Assembly (NCBI GenBank): GCA_000149265.1
Contig: CH003267.1
Location: 234,479-298,478 of the forward strand
Length of the DNA stretch: 64,000 nt
Reading direction: 5' to 3'
Source of the DNA: Ciona savignyi
Taxonomy: Eukaryota > Chordata > Ascidiacea > Phlebobranchia > Cionidae
Every line of letters starts with the position of its first letter. The stretch's first letter is position 1. The notes under the pieces were generated by a model. That model made no database searches, was not told where the DNA came from, and saw only the letters and a list, made by a program, of their open reading frames with translations. Positions 34,132 to 44,246 of the stretch are shown here, in pieces. A program made the translations under genes and the position numbers.

Positions 34132-34494
34132 CTGAGATCATACATAGGAGAACGATTAATAAAATCATTGAGAATCTCCATTTAAAAGCTTATTTTCATC
34201 CTGGCTTTCAGAAAATATTTACTAGATGACCTGCGTAATTAATTTAGGTAATTATGGAACTGAATAAGCGACGATGTGTAAATAATATCCGGCCGGTTAG
34301 TCTGTCGGGTAAGTGATCAGGTTCAGGAAAAATATGTATAAAGATTTAAATCAGTAAAAATACGTATAAACATCGCACCTACAACGTTTTAACCATTTAA
34401 GACGATGATACTGATATTAAATCAAGATGGTGATTGTTTAACTGCGACTTGCGAAATACTTCCTCTTTTTACTCGCTGCATCACGATAACGTTA

Positions 34495-34630
34495 TGACTC
34501 CGTAGTACTTCCCACGGGCTCAGCACGTTCTCTAGCATTGCGGGAAGCGCATATCCCGGATTGAGCGGATGTTTTTGTTGGTGCTAACATCTTAACGCAA
34601 AATATCGAAAGCTCTTTTGCAATGTACAAT
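34495..34630 (-). repeat. Inverted copy of the peptide-gene upstream module
   Basis: On the minus strand: 'gcaaaagagctttcgatatt', 'gttagcaccaacaaaaacat', 'gatatgcgcttcccgcaatg', 'agagaacgtgctgagc', then 'agtcataacgttatcgtgat'. It forms a 70-bp inverted repeat with 35090-35160. Confidence 0.6.
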
Positions 34631-35089
34631 AAAGTGTTCATTATGAGGTAACCTAAGGTATTACTAGCAAACATCGTGTATTGAATATATTATACCAACA
34701 ACCGTAAGAAGGTACCCGATATTGGTGGATGGTGTGGTACATGCGGGTGCTCGTTTAGTCAGAAATCCGAATTTTTATGATGCTAGACACTGTTTAATAC
34801 AATCTTATAGTTCACACCTTACATATATCGATAGCAAGACGTAATTAAAACCTAACCAAAGCATATTGGTAATTATTTTTTTTCTTCGAAAGCCGTCATT
34901 GCAATATTTCCGCACCATTCCCGCCGTCATTCCCTTGCGTTTACTTTCTCAAATAAACCCTGGAAGTTTTAGAAAGTGACGCATTCTTTGAAGGTCTGAA
35001 AACCGAGCAGCCGTCTAATGCAAATATAATATTTGATACAACATATTCGCTAGCTATATGTTAGCTTAAATCATAATAAAGACTTTATT

Positions 35090-35160
35090 GTACATTGCAA
35101 AAGAGCTTTCGATATTTTGAGTTAAGATTTTAGCACCAACAAAAACATCCGCTCAATACA
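35090..35160 (+). repeat. Truncated copy of the peptide-gene upstream module
   Basis: 'tgtacattgcaaaagagctt' to 'caaaaacatccgctcaa' matches the first half of the module; the second half is replaced by other sequence. Confidence 0.55.
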
Positions 35161-35369
35161 TATGTTTTTAATCGTTTCTTCTTTCTTAAGTGCCTTCTTG
35201 TGGAGTACCCCTGATAAACTACATGCCTTCGTTATTTTAGGTACAAGCAACGCAGAATGCTACGATTGAAATATAATATTTGTGATCCAACATATTCACT
35301 TGTTATGTCTGAAGTTGCATTACAAACAACACTTTAATGTCCGTTTGAAAACTACGTTTAATGTTTTGC

Positions 35370-35540
35370 GTTAGTATTTTAATAACCACAAACATCTGGG
35401 TTATCCAATTTCCGCATTTCGAGAGAACGTGCTGAGAAGAAAAATGAAAAAGACTTTTTACTTAAAAAATAAAAAAAGTCTTTTCCATAAATTCCAATCC
35501 TTATTCGAACAAGGTATCATTCTTAAAAGAATACAGCAAG
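35370..35540 (+). promoter_or_regulatory. Upstream module and 5' UTR exon of cationic peptide gene 2
   Basis: Degenerate module ('ttttgcgttagtattttaa', 'ttccgcatttcgagagaacg', 'tgctgag') up to 35441, then about 100 bp to the donor 'cagcaag/gtaagc' at 35540. No clear TATA box. The 63-bp intron ends 'ttttgcag' directly before the ATG. Confidence 0.45.
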
Positions 35541-35603
35541 GTAAGCGTATCTATAGATATGCCAGAACACAAGCTGTTTTGGTGACAACGATTAATTTTG
35601 CAG

Positions 35604-35898
35604 ATGAATAAAGCTCTCTTCGTACTCCTGCTCGCACTTGTGCTTCTTGTCACTGAAGAATCTGACGCTTGGCGCCGCCGTCGTCGTCGTCGCAGAACTT
35701 CCCGCAGACGTCGCAACAGATGGGCATGGAACGAAAAGGAACAATCGCAGGAAATGCCAGGTAACATTATCTCAAAAACTCTTAACTTGCCTTGCATCCT
35801 AACGTTTGGCTTAGCATTGGTTTGTACGAGAGACCTAACTGAGAATAATTTCAGAAATGGAAGCAGATGAACTGGATGTCGATATTAACGAAGAGTAA
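35604..35898 (+). CDS. Secreted arginine-rich peptide precursor, copy 2 (antimicrobial-like)
   Basis: Two coding exons, 35604-35760 (phase 1 donor CCAG/gtaac) and 35855-35898, give a 66-residue precursor. Residues 1-22: signal peptide (MNKALFVLLLALVLLVTEE, then SDA). Residues 23-42: W-R8-TS-R4-NRWAW, a tryptophan-capped polyarginine core. Residues 43-66: Glu/Gln linker and an acidic tail ending DELDVDINEE, which could neutralise the core before processing. Arg clusters offer furin-type sites. Copy 1 at 23.7 kb has the same exon plan and 5' and 3' untranslated exons. The plan (signal, cationic peptide, anionic tail) resembles known ascidian antimicrobial precursors, but the sequence is not one I recognise. 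Intron 3 (35908-36230) has gained a SINE; poly(A) signal at 36274-36279. Secretion is well supported, antimicrobial action is inferred. Confidence 0.8.
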
Positions 35899-35934
35899 GC
35901 ACTCGAGGTAAAACTAGTTTTTATTTAAACTATA

Positions 35935-36217
35935 TTTTATGATAAGATATTCATGTTTATCCCCGTGAATGAGAAAACCAAGGGGGTTAACACACGGCAA
36001 TCGTCAGATCACCTCGCGCCCACCGTCGGGTTACCGAAGCTAATGCAGTGAGTGAGTGTATTATTCACACGTTCCTTTAATTTGATAGAACCCATTATTT
36101 CGCTGGGTTCAGGCAATGTCCGTTAAGTGCCTTGCTCAAGGACACAACTGACTAGATAAAGACTAGTTTCGAACCTGCAACCCTTTGGCTAAAAGAGGAC
36201 GCACTAAACGACCAATT
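35935..36217 (-). mobile_element. SINE family A in the 3' UTR intron of cationic peptide gene 2
   Basis: Near full-length copy in antisense orientation. Gene 1 has only about 57 bp in the equivalent intron, so the insertion came after the gene duplication. Confidence 0.85.
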
Positions 36218-36230
36218 TAAAACACTTCAG

Positions 36231-36290
36231 GTCGACATGAAGAACGAAACTTTTATTCAAAATATTGCAACCAAATAAAAGCAGCCTGTA
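36231..36290 (+). terminator. 3' UTR exon and poly(A) signal of cationic peptide gene 2
   Basis: Exon after 'aacacttcag' with AATAAA at 36274-36279, homologous to the last exon of gene 1. Confidence 0.6.
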
Positions 36291-36449
36291 TAAAACTTAC
36301 TGTGTTGTGCATGACATGTAGAAATAGGAGAAAGTACAAGAAAGGGTTGCATATAATGCTTTGTATCATATAGTAATTTGTATTTTTGACAAACCAAAAT
36401 TAGGTAACCGTGCAGTTCAATTGATATTTCATTACTTAGTTATGAAGAA

Positions 36450-36860
36450 TAAAATGGGAATATTATGGATCCCTTTGGGTCCGAAGTGGGAACATTTTTA
36501 CTCCTTTTTTCTGTTTTTTTTCTGCCCACGTCCGTGAGAGGTGTGTCGCCTGCTGTTTAGTAAAAAAGGAATCGGGTTGAAACCTTCGTTAATGTTAACT
36601 GACAGATTGGTATTATTTTTTTACGGTGTATTACAAAAGTCCCTTCGACTTTCCGACACATCAAAAAATGCGGAAACGAGGATGTTTCGGCATTTCCGGT
36701 GCTAATAATCGTTGACCGGTAATGTCTCAGGACAAAAAAATAACTAATTATTAAAAAAATAAATAACTCAATGATGTATAGCCTAAGCGGAATATATAAA
36801 ACTTGAATGGTCTTTACATAACTAAAACTACCACGAAAATCCTCAAAAATATAGATGGCG
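36450..36860 (+). repeat. Unclassified interspersed repeat, copy 2
   Basis: Counterpart of 3245-3800: 'tggatccctttgggtccgaa', T-rich run, 'gggttgaaaccttcgttaat', then 'actaccacgaaaatcctcaa'. Diverged; no terminal features. Confidence 0.4.
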
Positions 36861-37004
36861 TATAACCAATTAAGACCTCTATGCGCCAGCAGATGTAACG
36901 AGTGGTACCCTCTATGAGTTATTGTTTTTAAACGAGTGTTTTGCTGAGTAACGATGGTGGTGTTTCTCCAATGTTTGTTTGGTTAAAAGCTGCATGTTCT
37001 ATGG

Positions 37005-37165
37005 ATCGCATTAACCATTCGGCCACACGGCGCGTTTTTTTGTTTGTTTTTACCGAGCCAAGTTTCGAACCCATGATGGGCTCGTCACCAGGACCGTTTT
37101 ATGTATAGGTGGGTATATGTATCGGTCGCGTTAACCATTCGGTCACACGACCGTACAACACACGG
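37005..37165 (-). mobile_element. SINE family B, derived from a class II (Leu/Ser-like) tRNA
   Basis: Minus strand: 'gtcgtgtgaccgaatggtta' (A-box), a variable segment of about 45 bp, and 'catcatgggttcgaaacttg' (B-box GGTTCGAAAC). The A-box is repeated upstream at 37010-37030, so two heads overlap. The spacing is too long and the ends too diverged for a working tRNA gene. Confidence 0.6.
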
Positions 37166-37256
37166 CGCGTTTTGACCGTGTATGCTTTGTAGTGCTCTAG
37201 CGCCTCGCGTGTTGTAGTTAAGGCAAAATGTTTAACACTAGAGTTGATCGAAATAA

Positions 37257-37308
37257 AAAAAAACGGACAAAAACAATATGTGTCCCATTTTTTCAAATTG
37301 GACCCATA
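37257..37308 (+). repeat. Composite repeat, hairpin end only
   Basis: 'acggacaaaaacaatatgtg', hairpin with one mismatched pair, 'cccataa'. Confidence 0.7.
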
Positions 37309-37734
37309 ATAAATCAATCGCAATTTTAAAGGATTAGCACATTTTTAACTTACTTTGTATTTGTTTGAGTAAAAACGACTTCCATTTCCCCATTTGTCAA
37401 ATACACCAACAGTGATCGGGCATGAAGAGGTTTTAATCCGTCGAGCCAGCGCTTCGGCTTATATAGTGTGTCGAAGATAATCCATCGCCTATTCCGTCGT
37501 TTAGTAATCTACCTGAGATTTGGAGATTTGTATACAAAACTGTACTTTTACCCGAAATTTGTATAAAAAACAATACTTTTACCCGACGATTGTATTACGA
37601 AACTATACTTTTACATTGGATTTCAATGGCAAAATTGAACTTTTACGCGAGATTTATGTGACAAAACTATACTTATACTTGATAATTGTATGACAAAATT
37701 ATACTTTTATCCGAGATTTGTATCACAGAACTTT

Positions 37735-38057
37735 AGAATAGGAGGACAGGATATTTATGTTTATCCTCGTGAACGAAAAAAACAAGGGGTTTATCACACG
37801 GGCTATCGTCAGATTACCTCGTGTTGGATTACCAGAGCTATTGTAGTGTGTTGTCGGTTTACCGGAGCAATTGCAGTATGTTGCGTATGATGAACACGTT
37901 ACTTCAATTTGGTAGAACCCATTAATCTGCTGGGTTTAAGCAATATCCGTAAATTGCCTTGCCCAAGGACACGACCGTCTTGCTATCGACAAGTTTCGCA
38001 CCTGCAACCTTTCGATTGCAAGGCGACACACTTAACCGACAGACTAACCGGCCGGAC
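37735..38057 (-). mobile_element. SINE family A with a short internal duplication
   Basis: Full length from 'aggacaggatatttatg' to 'agactaaccggccgg'. The 'accagagctattgtagtgtgttg' block occurs twice in a row. Confidence 0.8.
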
Positions 38058-38146
38058 TCATACTAATCGGCCGCACTTTAACTTTAACTGAATTTTTTAT
38101 CAAAAACTCCTAATTTCGGTTGTTAATTCCTACCTATTGGGTTAAC

Positions 38147-38310
38147 TTAAAAAAAAAATATCTAGGGAAATACCCTAAAAAATTATAATTTGGTCATAAA
38201 TCATGATTGTGACAGGCATGCCATATCGCCTCTCTTTAACACAGAGTCGTCAAATCGGATTAAAACTTTGAGACCATGCGTTACTGCTTGCAGAAATAAA
38301 ACTATGGCAG
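38147..38310 (-). repeat. Composite repeat, internal fragment
   Basis: Minus strand shows 'gcatggtct'-adjacent head text, 'catgcctgtcacaatcatga' and 'agggtatttccctaga'. Confidence 0.6.
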
Positions 38311-39193
38311 CCCGGTTAAAACTTTCTAAAATGTAGGATAGTATGAAGTTTGGTCGCCTATTTTAACTGTGTGAATAGGGTCGCGTTTGTTTGTACAAAA
38401 AACAGCGGACATTGCACCAACTAAACTTGCTGTACTGGTTCGTAAACTACGACGCAAATAGTTTTCCGGTAAAAAATACGTCTACATATACATAAGTTTA
38501 CAAGAAAAAAATATGAACAAAACGAATAATATTCAAATCAAACGAACGATACACCACAACATCTCATTTTTTCGTTTTTTAAACAAAGTATCATTTACCA
38601 TGTGGTGAAATTCGATGATTAGAAATAAATTCCTTGTTAGCTCTTACAACGCCACGTAGCCAATCACATTCGGTTAAGCAACCATATGTACAACGACTGG
38701 TACATTGTATGTGAGTGCGTGTATAACTGCTGTGTAAAACTAATCAAAATAGTGCCATGTTATAATTAAGGTAGCAACGCCGCGAACTGCATCAAATTAC
38801 CCCATGAAGCCATACTTTCACCAACCAAGCTTTCACAATTATTACAGTATATCTTCGCTGATTTTTACAAGAAGAATATATAAATACATAGCCTTGCAGT
38901 GCGTAGGGAGTAAATATAGACATTAAGGTGGCGAAAGGTAATAACGACCAATATTAGACACGTTAAAGGTCAGTGACACAAAACTCGGCGCCTGTACCAA
39001 CTATGAAACTATGGCAATACGTTCGATCAAACTTGTACTGTATCGATTCCACATACAGACCGAGTTAGTCGACATGGAAGGCGGTGGTGTCGTGGATCGT
39101 TCTGGAACAGGTGGACGACACGTAACGCGTGCGGAAATTGGTGCTGCTACATGCGATTCGGTCTAGACAGAGACAGTGCGATCTCTTACATTA
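38311..39193. other. Unassigned; small GC-richer stretch
   Basis: Contains a TATA-like 'atatataaatacat' near 38875 and, about 200 bp later, two short frames (MKLWQYVRSNLYCIDSTYRP at about 39013 and MEGGGVVDRSGTGGRHVTRA at 39074-39166). It might be the 5' end of a gene cut by the composite repeat at 39194. Not recognised. Confidence 0.25.
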
Positions 39194-40575
39194 CTAGAGA
39201 GTGTCAACCTCGTGTTTAACCTCCACTATTTATAAAAATACATGTTGTATGCTATATATTCATGCTACAGGGTCCATAACCACAATTTGTATTTTATACA
39301 CCGAGTTTTTAGTTTGTTACTGCAAGCATAAACGCATGGGTCCCTGAGATAACAATCTTGGTATCCATGTTCACTGCCCAACATATTTATTGACAGATAT
39401 GTGCACGCCAGGTCCATGTTATTCAACAGTCCAGAAAGTTTTAAACGGACTGCAAAAGTTTTGTTTCTGCAAGCATAAACGCATGGGTCACATAGTTATT
39501 AAACCAAACTTCTTTTCGTGTGTAGTTAAAAAAAGAATATTCGTGTAATACTAACATTTCACCACGAATATTTCAAATTAAAGCCTCTTGTGTAGTGAAA
39601 TAAAGCTAAATTCCAAAACAACCCGCTTTAGTTTTTCAGGACTTCGGGGAATTCCCCTGGGTTTAGTACATAAATTTCTGTTTTTACATATCTGGGTCAT
39701 GTTATGTAACAATTTTTAAAGCTTTAATCCGATTCTTTGTTGGAGATGTCGAGGCAATATGGCATAGCTGTCAAATTATGATTTGAGGACAAAATTTTAT
39801 TTTTTGAGGTATTTTCCTAGATAATTTTTTTATTTCTTCCAATTGTTAAATTAGAGGCTAATGCACTTATATTTCCCCAAACCTGATTAAATTTGCAGCA
39901 TCCAATCTAGCGCTACACCCAAAGCTATTTTTAGAACAAAATACTGTTTTGGTTATGTCCCAAGGGAATTCCCCTGGATTTATCATCCAAAATTTTGGTT
40001 TTTGCATATCTAGACCATGTTGTCCAACAAATGACAAAGTTATATTGCGATTACATTACTCCTTCTGGTAGATGTCGGGTCCACAAATCATACCTGTCAC
40101 AATCATGGTTTAGAAATAAATCTTTATTTTTAGGGTATTTCCATAGGTATTTTTTTTCTTTCTTCTAAGTGGTAAAGCAGTTGCTAATGCACTTACATTC
40201 CACCAAATCTATTTAAAGTTTGCAGCAGCCAATCTAGCGCTACACCCAAAAAAACTATTTTTTAGAACAAAATACTGTTTTGGTTTTTAATGTCCCAAGG
40301 GAATTCCCCTGAATTTATCACCCAAAATTTTGGTTTTTGCATATCTATACCATGTTGTCCAACAAATGACAAAGTTATATTGCGATTACATTACTCCTTC
40401 TGGTAGATGTCGGGTCCACAAATCATACCTGTCACAATCATGGTTTAGGAACAAATCTTCATTTTTAGGGTATACATTCCACCAAATCTAATTAAAATTG
40501 GAGCAGGCGTTCAAGCGCTATACCCGAAAAAGCCAAATTTTTTTAAAAAATACCGATTTGGTTTTTAACGCCATT
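39194..40575 (+). repeat. Composite repeat, hairpin end missing
   Basis: Starts CTAGAGAGTGTCAACC after an A; the head again has the 'aagcataaacgcatgggtc' block twice; about three subunits follow. The two central subunits are nearly identical ('tctggtagatgtcgggtccacaa'), showing recent unit duplication. Confidence 0.75.
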
Positions 40576-40655
40576 ATAACTATATATAGTATAACTATAT
40601 ATAGTATAACTATATATAGTTTTAACGCCATTATAACTATATATAGTACATAAAC
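40573..40655. repeat. Short AT palindromic tandem repeat
   Basis: Units of 'actatatatagtata' repeat three times, followed by a second copy of 'ttttaacgccattataacta' plus one more unit. Likely slippage; each unit can fold into a hairpin. Confidence 0.7.
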
Positions 40656-41097
40656 ATATACATATTTTACCCAATCTCATGGAAAAATTAATGATTAAGA
40701 TAACCTAATATTAAGTGATATTAATTAGTAAACCAGACCGGGTAAACGAAATTTAAGTAGAATATTTCTTTTTACTGGAAAATAGATACACAAGTTACCT
40801 TACCACTTATTTGGTTAGATTTTGTTACATAGTGCATTGAAAAAACTAATCAGTCTCTGACTGACAAACGAAACCAGAAACTTGTGTATCTATCTCTATT
40901 TGTCTATAGAATAAAAAACAACATAAATAAATGGTTCCTTTAAACCAGAAACTAATCAGTCAATAAGACTAGAATCGAGTGGGTCCCTAAAACTAATTGG
41001 TTCGGGTACAAAAAAAACGTATGGTATTCTTAAAACGGATAACAATATTTCTCAGAGACCAGAAACTGCTTGGTCTGTAACAGCAAAAATCACACAC
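40656..41097. other. No further exon of the acyl-CoA synthetase-like gene found
   Basis: AT-rich DNA with several 'accagaaact' repeats. The exon expected next in the family was not found here or in 38.3-39.2 kb. Confidence 0.35.
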
Positions 41098-41574
41098 CTT
41101 CCGTATAAAAATTATTGATGGGGACTATAGTAGCTCCACATAATGCAAGAGCCAAAACCAATATCTTCTGTTGGCAGGAATTCGGACACAAAATTTCAAC
41201 GATATCTCCACGTTTTTTACCTTCCTTAATCAACGAGTTTGCACATTTGCATGTCTCGTTGTAGATTCGACTGAAAGTATACTCTTTATTCCCATTGCCA
41301 ATATTCACCTTAATTATAAGGTTGATCTGCGTTTTAGGTAAGAAACAACGATATTCTTGTAGTTTTATTCTGCAGCAAAATTAAAGAGTATATAAAATAC
41401 AATCGTTGTTGATATGCTTTAAAATGAATAAAATTAAATGCTTGTACAATAGTGATTAAGGCATATGCTAACCCAAGCTAATTTATCTCCATAAGTTTGA
41501 ATAGATTGCAGAATAAATTTACCAAAAGGAACATTAGGTATCTTAACATCAGGATACAGACTATAAGGCACCAT
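41098..41574 (-). CDS. Acyl-CoA synthetase / 4CL-luciferase family, first two exons
   Basis: Adenylate-forming enzymes of this family activate carboxylic acids as AMP esters and pass them to CoA. Exon 1 (41574-41473, 34 codons) reads MVPYSLYPDVKIPNVPFGKF and ends YGDKLAW before a weak donor gttagc; a stop lies directly before the ATG. Exon 2 (41308-41098) reads VNIGNGNKEYTFSRIYNET, then RGDIVEILCPNSCQQKI and LCGATIVPINNFYTEG, the standard N-terminal segment of 4-coumarate-CoA ligase-like proteins, and ends G/gtgtgt in phase 1. The AMP-binding and CoA-binding parts are not visible in the remaining left flank, where composite repeats lie, so the gene may be broken or have a long intron. A degenerate inverted copy of exon 2 lies at 53668. 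Confidence 0.75.
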
Positions 41575-42894
41575 TTAGTATCCAGCTGTGTTCCGTATCT
41601 TGTATCCTTACAAATCTACCTTAATAAGATTTTAAAGAAACAAGAAAAAACTTGTTAATAAAGGAAACCGCACATTGTCTTCGAATTTTTAACTGTGCGT
41701 TGGGCTTGGTTCACAAGCAAGCTCGCGAGTTTACACAAACGTGGTTTGTGTGTTTACGCGTCACCACAATTCTCGTTTGCTTATTAAGGAGGGAAGTAGC
41801 GTAAAAGGTTTGGAGGAAAACTTTTAAGACTATGTAAACTAACCCTAACCAACTAAACACTCACACACTAAACTATTCACACTAGAATTTACGCTTATTT
41901 AACCGCAGCCCTTAAACTAACTTGAACACCTTTATCTTTATTATTGTGCACAGGTTTCCTTTTTTTCTAGCCATTTAAAGTGAGAAATTTCTTACACATG
42001 TAGCCCTTAGCAGAATTTTCACACTCGTAAGAGTAAACTTATTTTAGCAGATAGTTAACACAGGCGATTTTCAATTACTGTTTTCGACACAAAATAACTG
42101 ACCAAATGCAACACAATTTTAGTTTTGCAAGAAAGACATCTATATATTATAAACTAACAAAACAAAAATATTAATAAATAGTTGTTTTATAATATTCGTA
42201 TTGAATAATTATACATTAAAGTTGATATCTCTTCTTTGAAAGGAACAAACATTTAAAGCAAAATGCGACGGGAAATTACGGACAAACCAAGAATACAACG
42301 TCCTTTTGCGCATTTTGGACGCCGCATATTCTTCGACAATCGACCTACGTTAGGTTACTGCCAAAAAATGCTTAACATAATTTACACAGCAGGCTATTTT
42401 AACTCTTGCACTTAAAGTCAAATAAGTTGCGAATTCTCACAACCAGTCACTTCAAAAACCACACTAATAGGGATATTTATACTATTAATCGCACTTACAA
42501 ACAGCCAACGTCCTGTATTTAATCTACCAAATGGTGGTAGTTGACACGTGTTTTGACACTCTATATAATTCTTCAAAATATTTTCATGTATCCCCTCAAT
42601 TGTTTACTGTGTTTCTCGCATTGATACTATTGTACAGAAGTCATGTCAGCTTCCTTCGTTGGGTTATATGACGAAGTGTTTATCGAACCGTTAAATGCGA
42701 TTTTTCTGTTTCTACATGTTGCATTTATCGCATGATCGGATGTAGAGAATTACAAATACACATGCAACGGTTCAGTTCTTTTCAAAATCCAGAGTTTGCA
42801 TTCTCGCCTAGGTTTAACATGGTAGATTTATTAAAACTATTCAAACTTATGTACACAAATTGGTGTGGATGAGAATATGATCGGCGACGGGAAT
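41575..42894. other. Intergenic, nothing recognised
   Basis: AT-rich. A 50-codon frame from 42263 (MRREITDKPRIQRPFAHFGR...) is basic and open but has no recognised domain or splice context. Just before the minisatellite, 'cgggaatcgtca...caggaacg' resembles the text beside the other 17-bp array near 51710. Confidence 0.3.
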
Positions 42895-42902
42895 CGTCAA
42901 CA

Positions 42903-43645
42903 GGAACGACGTCAGGACGGGAACGACGACTGGACGAGAACGACGACTGGACGGGAACGACGACTGGACGGGAACAACGACTGGACGAGAACGACGACTG
43001 GACGGGAACGACGACTGGACGGGAACGACGACTGGACGAGAACGACGACTGGACGAGAACGACGACTGGACGGGAACGACGACTGGACGAGAACGACGAC
43101 TGGACGAGAACGACGACTGGACGGGAACGACAACTGGACGGGAACTACGACTGGACGAGAACCACGACTGGACGGAACGACGACTGGACGAGAACGACGA
43201 CTGGACGGGAACGACGACTGGACGAGATTGACGACTGGACGAGAACGACGACTGGACGGGAACGACGACTGGACGAGAACGACGACTGGACGGGAACGAC
43301 GACTGGACGAGAACGACGACTGGACGAGAACGACGACTGGACAGGAACGACGACTGGACGGGAACGACGACTGGACGAGAACCACGACTGGACGGGAACG
43401 ACGACTGGACGAGAACGACGACTGGACGAGAACGACGACTGGACGGGAACGACGACTGGACGGGAACGACGACTGGACGGGAACGACGACTGGACGAGAA
43501 CGACGACTGGACGGGACGACGACTGGACGGGAACGACGACTGGACGGGAACGACGACTGGACGAGAACGACGACTGGACGGGACGACGACTGGACGAGAA
43601 CGACGACTGGACGAGAACGACGACTGGACGGGAACGACGACGGTA
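42903..43645 (+). repeat. 17-bp minisatellite, array A
   Basis: About 43 units of GGGAACGACGACTGGAC, the main variant having GA for the first GG. Because 17 is not a multiple of 3 and the units lack stops, both strands are open in several frames and give artificial proteins such as a repeated DDWTRTTTGRERRLDGN. It is not a gene. Confidence 0.95.
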
Positions 43646-43856
43646 GTTCAAGAAATTTGAAAACGATGTAACTTCCCGACAAGGTGCTGGCTCCTAACAC
43701 CTGTCTTAGTGAGAGGTTGCAGTATGCTTATAGACGGCGTCCTTTATTTAGAGTTTGAAATAACGCGTCATTGTCCAAAACTTGTGAATTTATTCGAATT
43801 TGAATGATGGCGGAAACGAAAAGTCTTGAAATGACGGTTTTCTAAGGAAAAATATA
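43646..43856. other. Spacer between array A and the BEL/Pao LTR
   Basis: About 210 bp without recognisable feature; absent between array B and the other LTR. Confidence 0.4.
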
Positions 43857-43984
43857 TGTACAATTCAATTATCACAAAAATTACTAGTTTGAGAAATAAA
43901 ACCAATATTTACCAGATTGTGGCTGAACAGGAGCCAAAGCACGTCATACACATCTTCTTTATAACCGTTAATTCCAAAACAAAC

Positions 43985-44246
43985 TGTGGCTATCCAGATA
44001 GTGTTAAAGAACCACAGCAGTTCAGGTTATTTTATTTATCCTTATTTCCTTATTCAAATAGAATGAAAAATTACAAATTAGAAAACTATTAAAAAACAAA
44101 ATAGCAAACTAAAACATCCTGCTGGTTGGCAATCAAAGTTAAAATGAACCAAAGACAAGGTTAACTGAACAGCGAGAACGTGCATGTGCACTCATACGAA
44201 ACATTAACAGAACATAGAAACCATAAAAACAGCAATGTTGGCTACA
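43985..44246 (-). repeat. Ty3 element, 3' LTR
   Basis: 262 bp, TGTGGCTATCC...GTTGGCTACA on the plus strand; differs from its partner at about 3 positions. Confidence 0.9.

Noticed and set aside
37005-37165. Functional tRNA-Leu or tRNA-Ser gene
   Set aside because: Boxes are present but acceptor and anticodon stems do not pair and the variable region is too long; better explained as a SINE.
42903-43645. CRISPR-like array
   Set aside because: Units are contiguous with no spacers, and the host is an animal.
42865-43700. Long open frames (up to 268 codons) over the first 17-bp array, on both strands
   Set aside because: They are translations of a stop-free 17-bp tandem repeat; frames cycle through the same 17-residue word and have no start context, domain or splice support.
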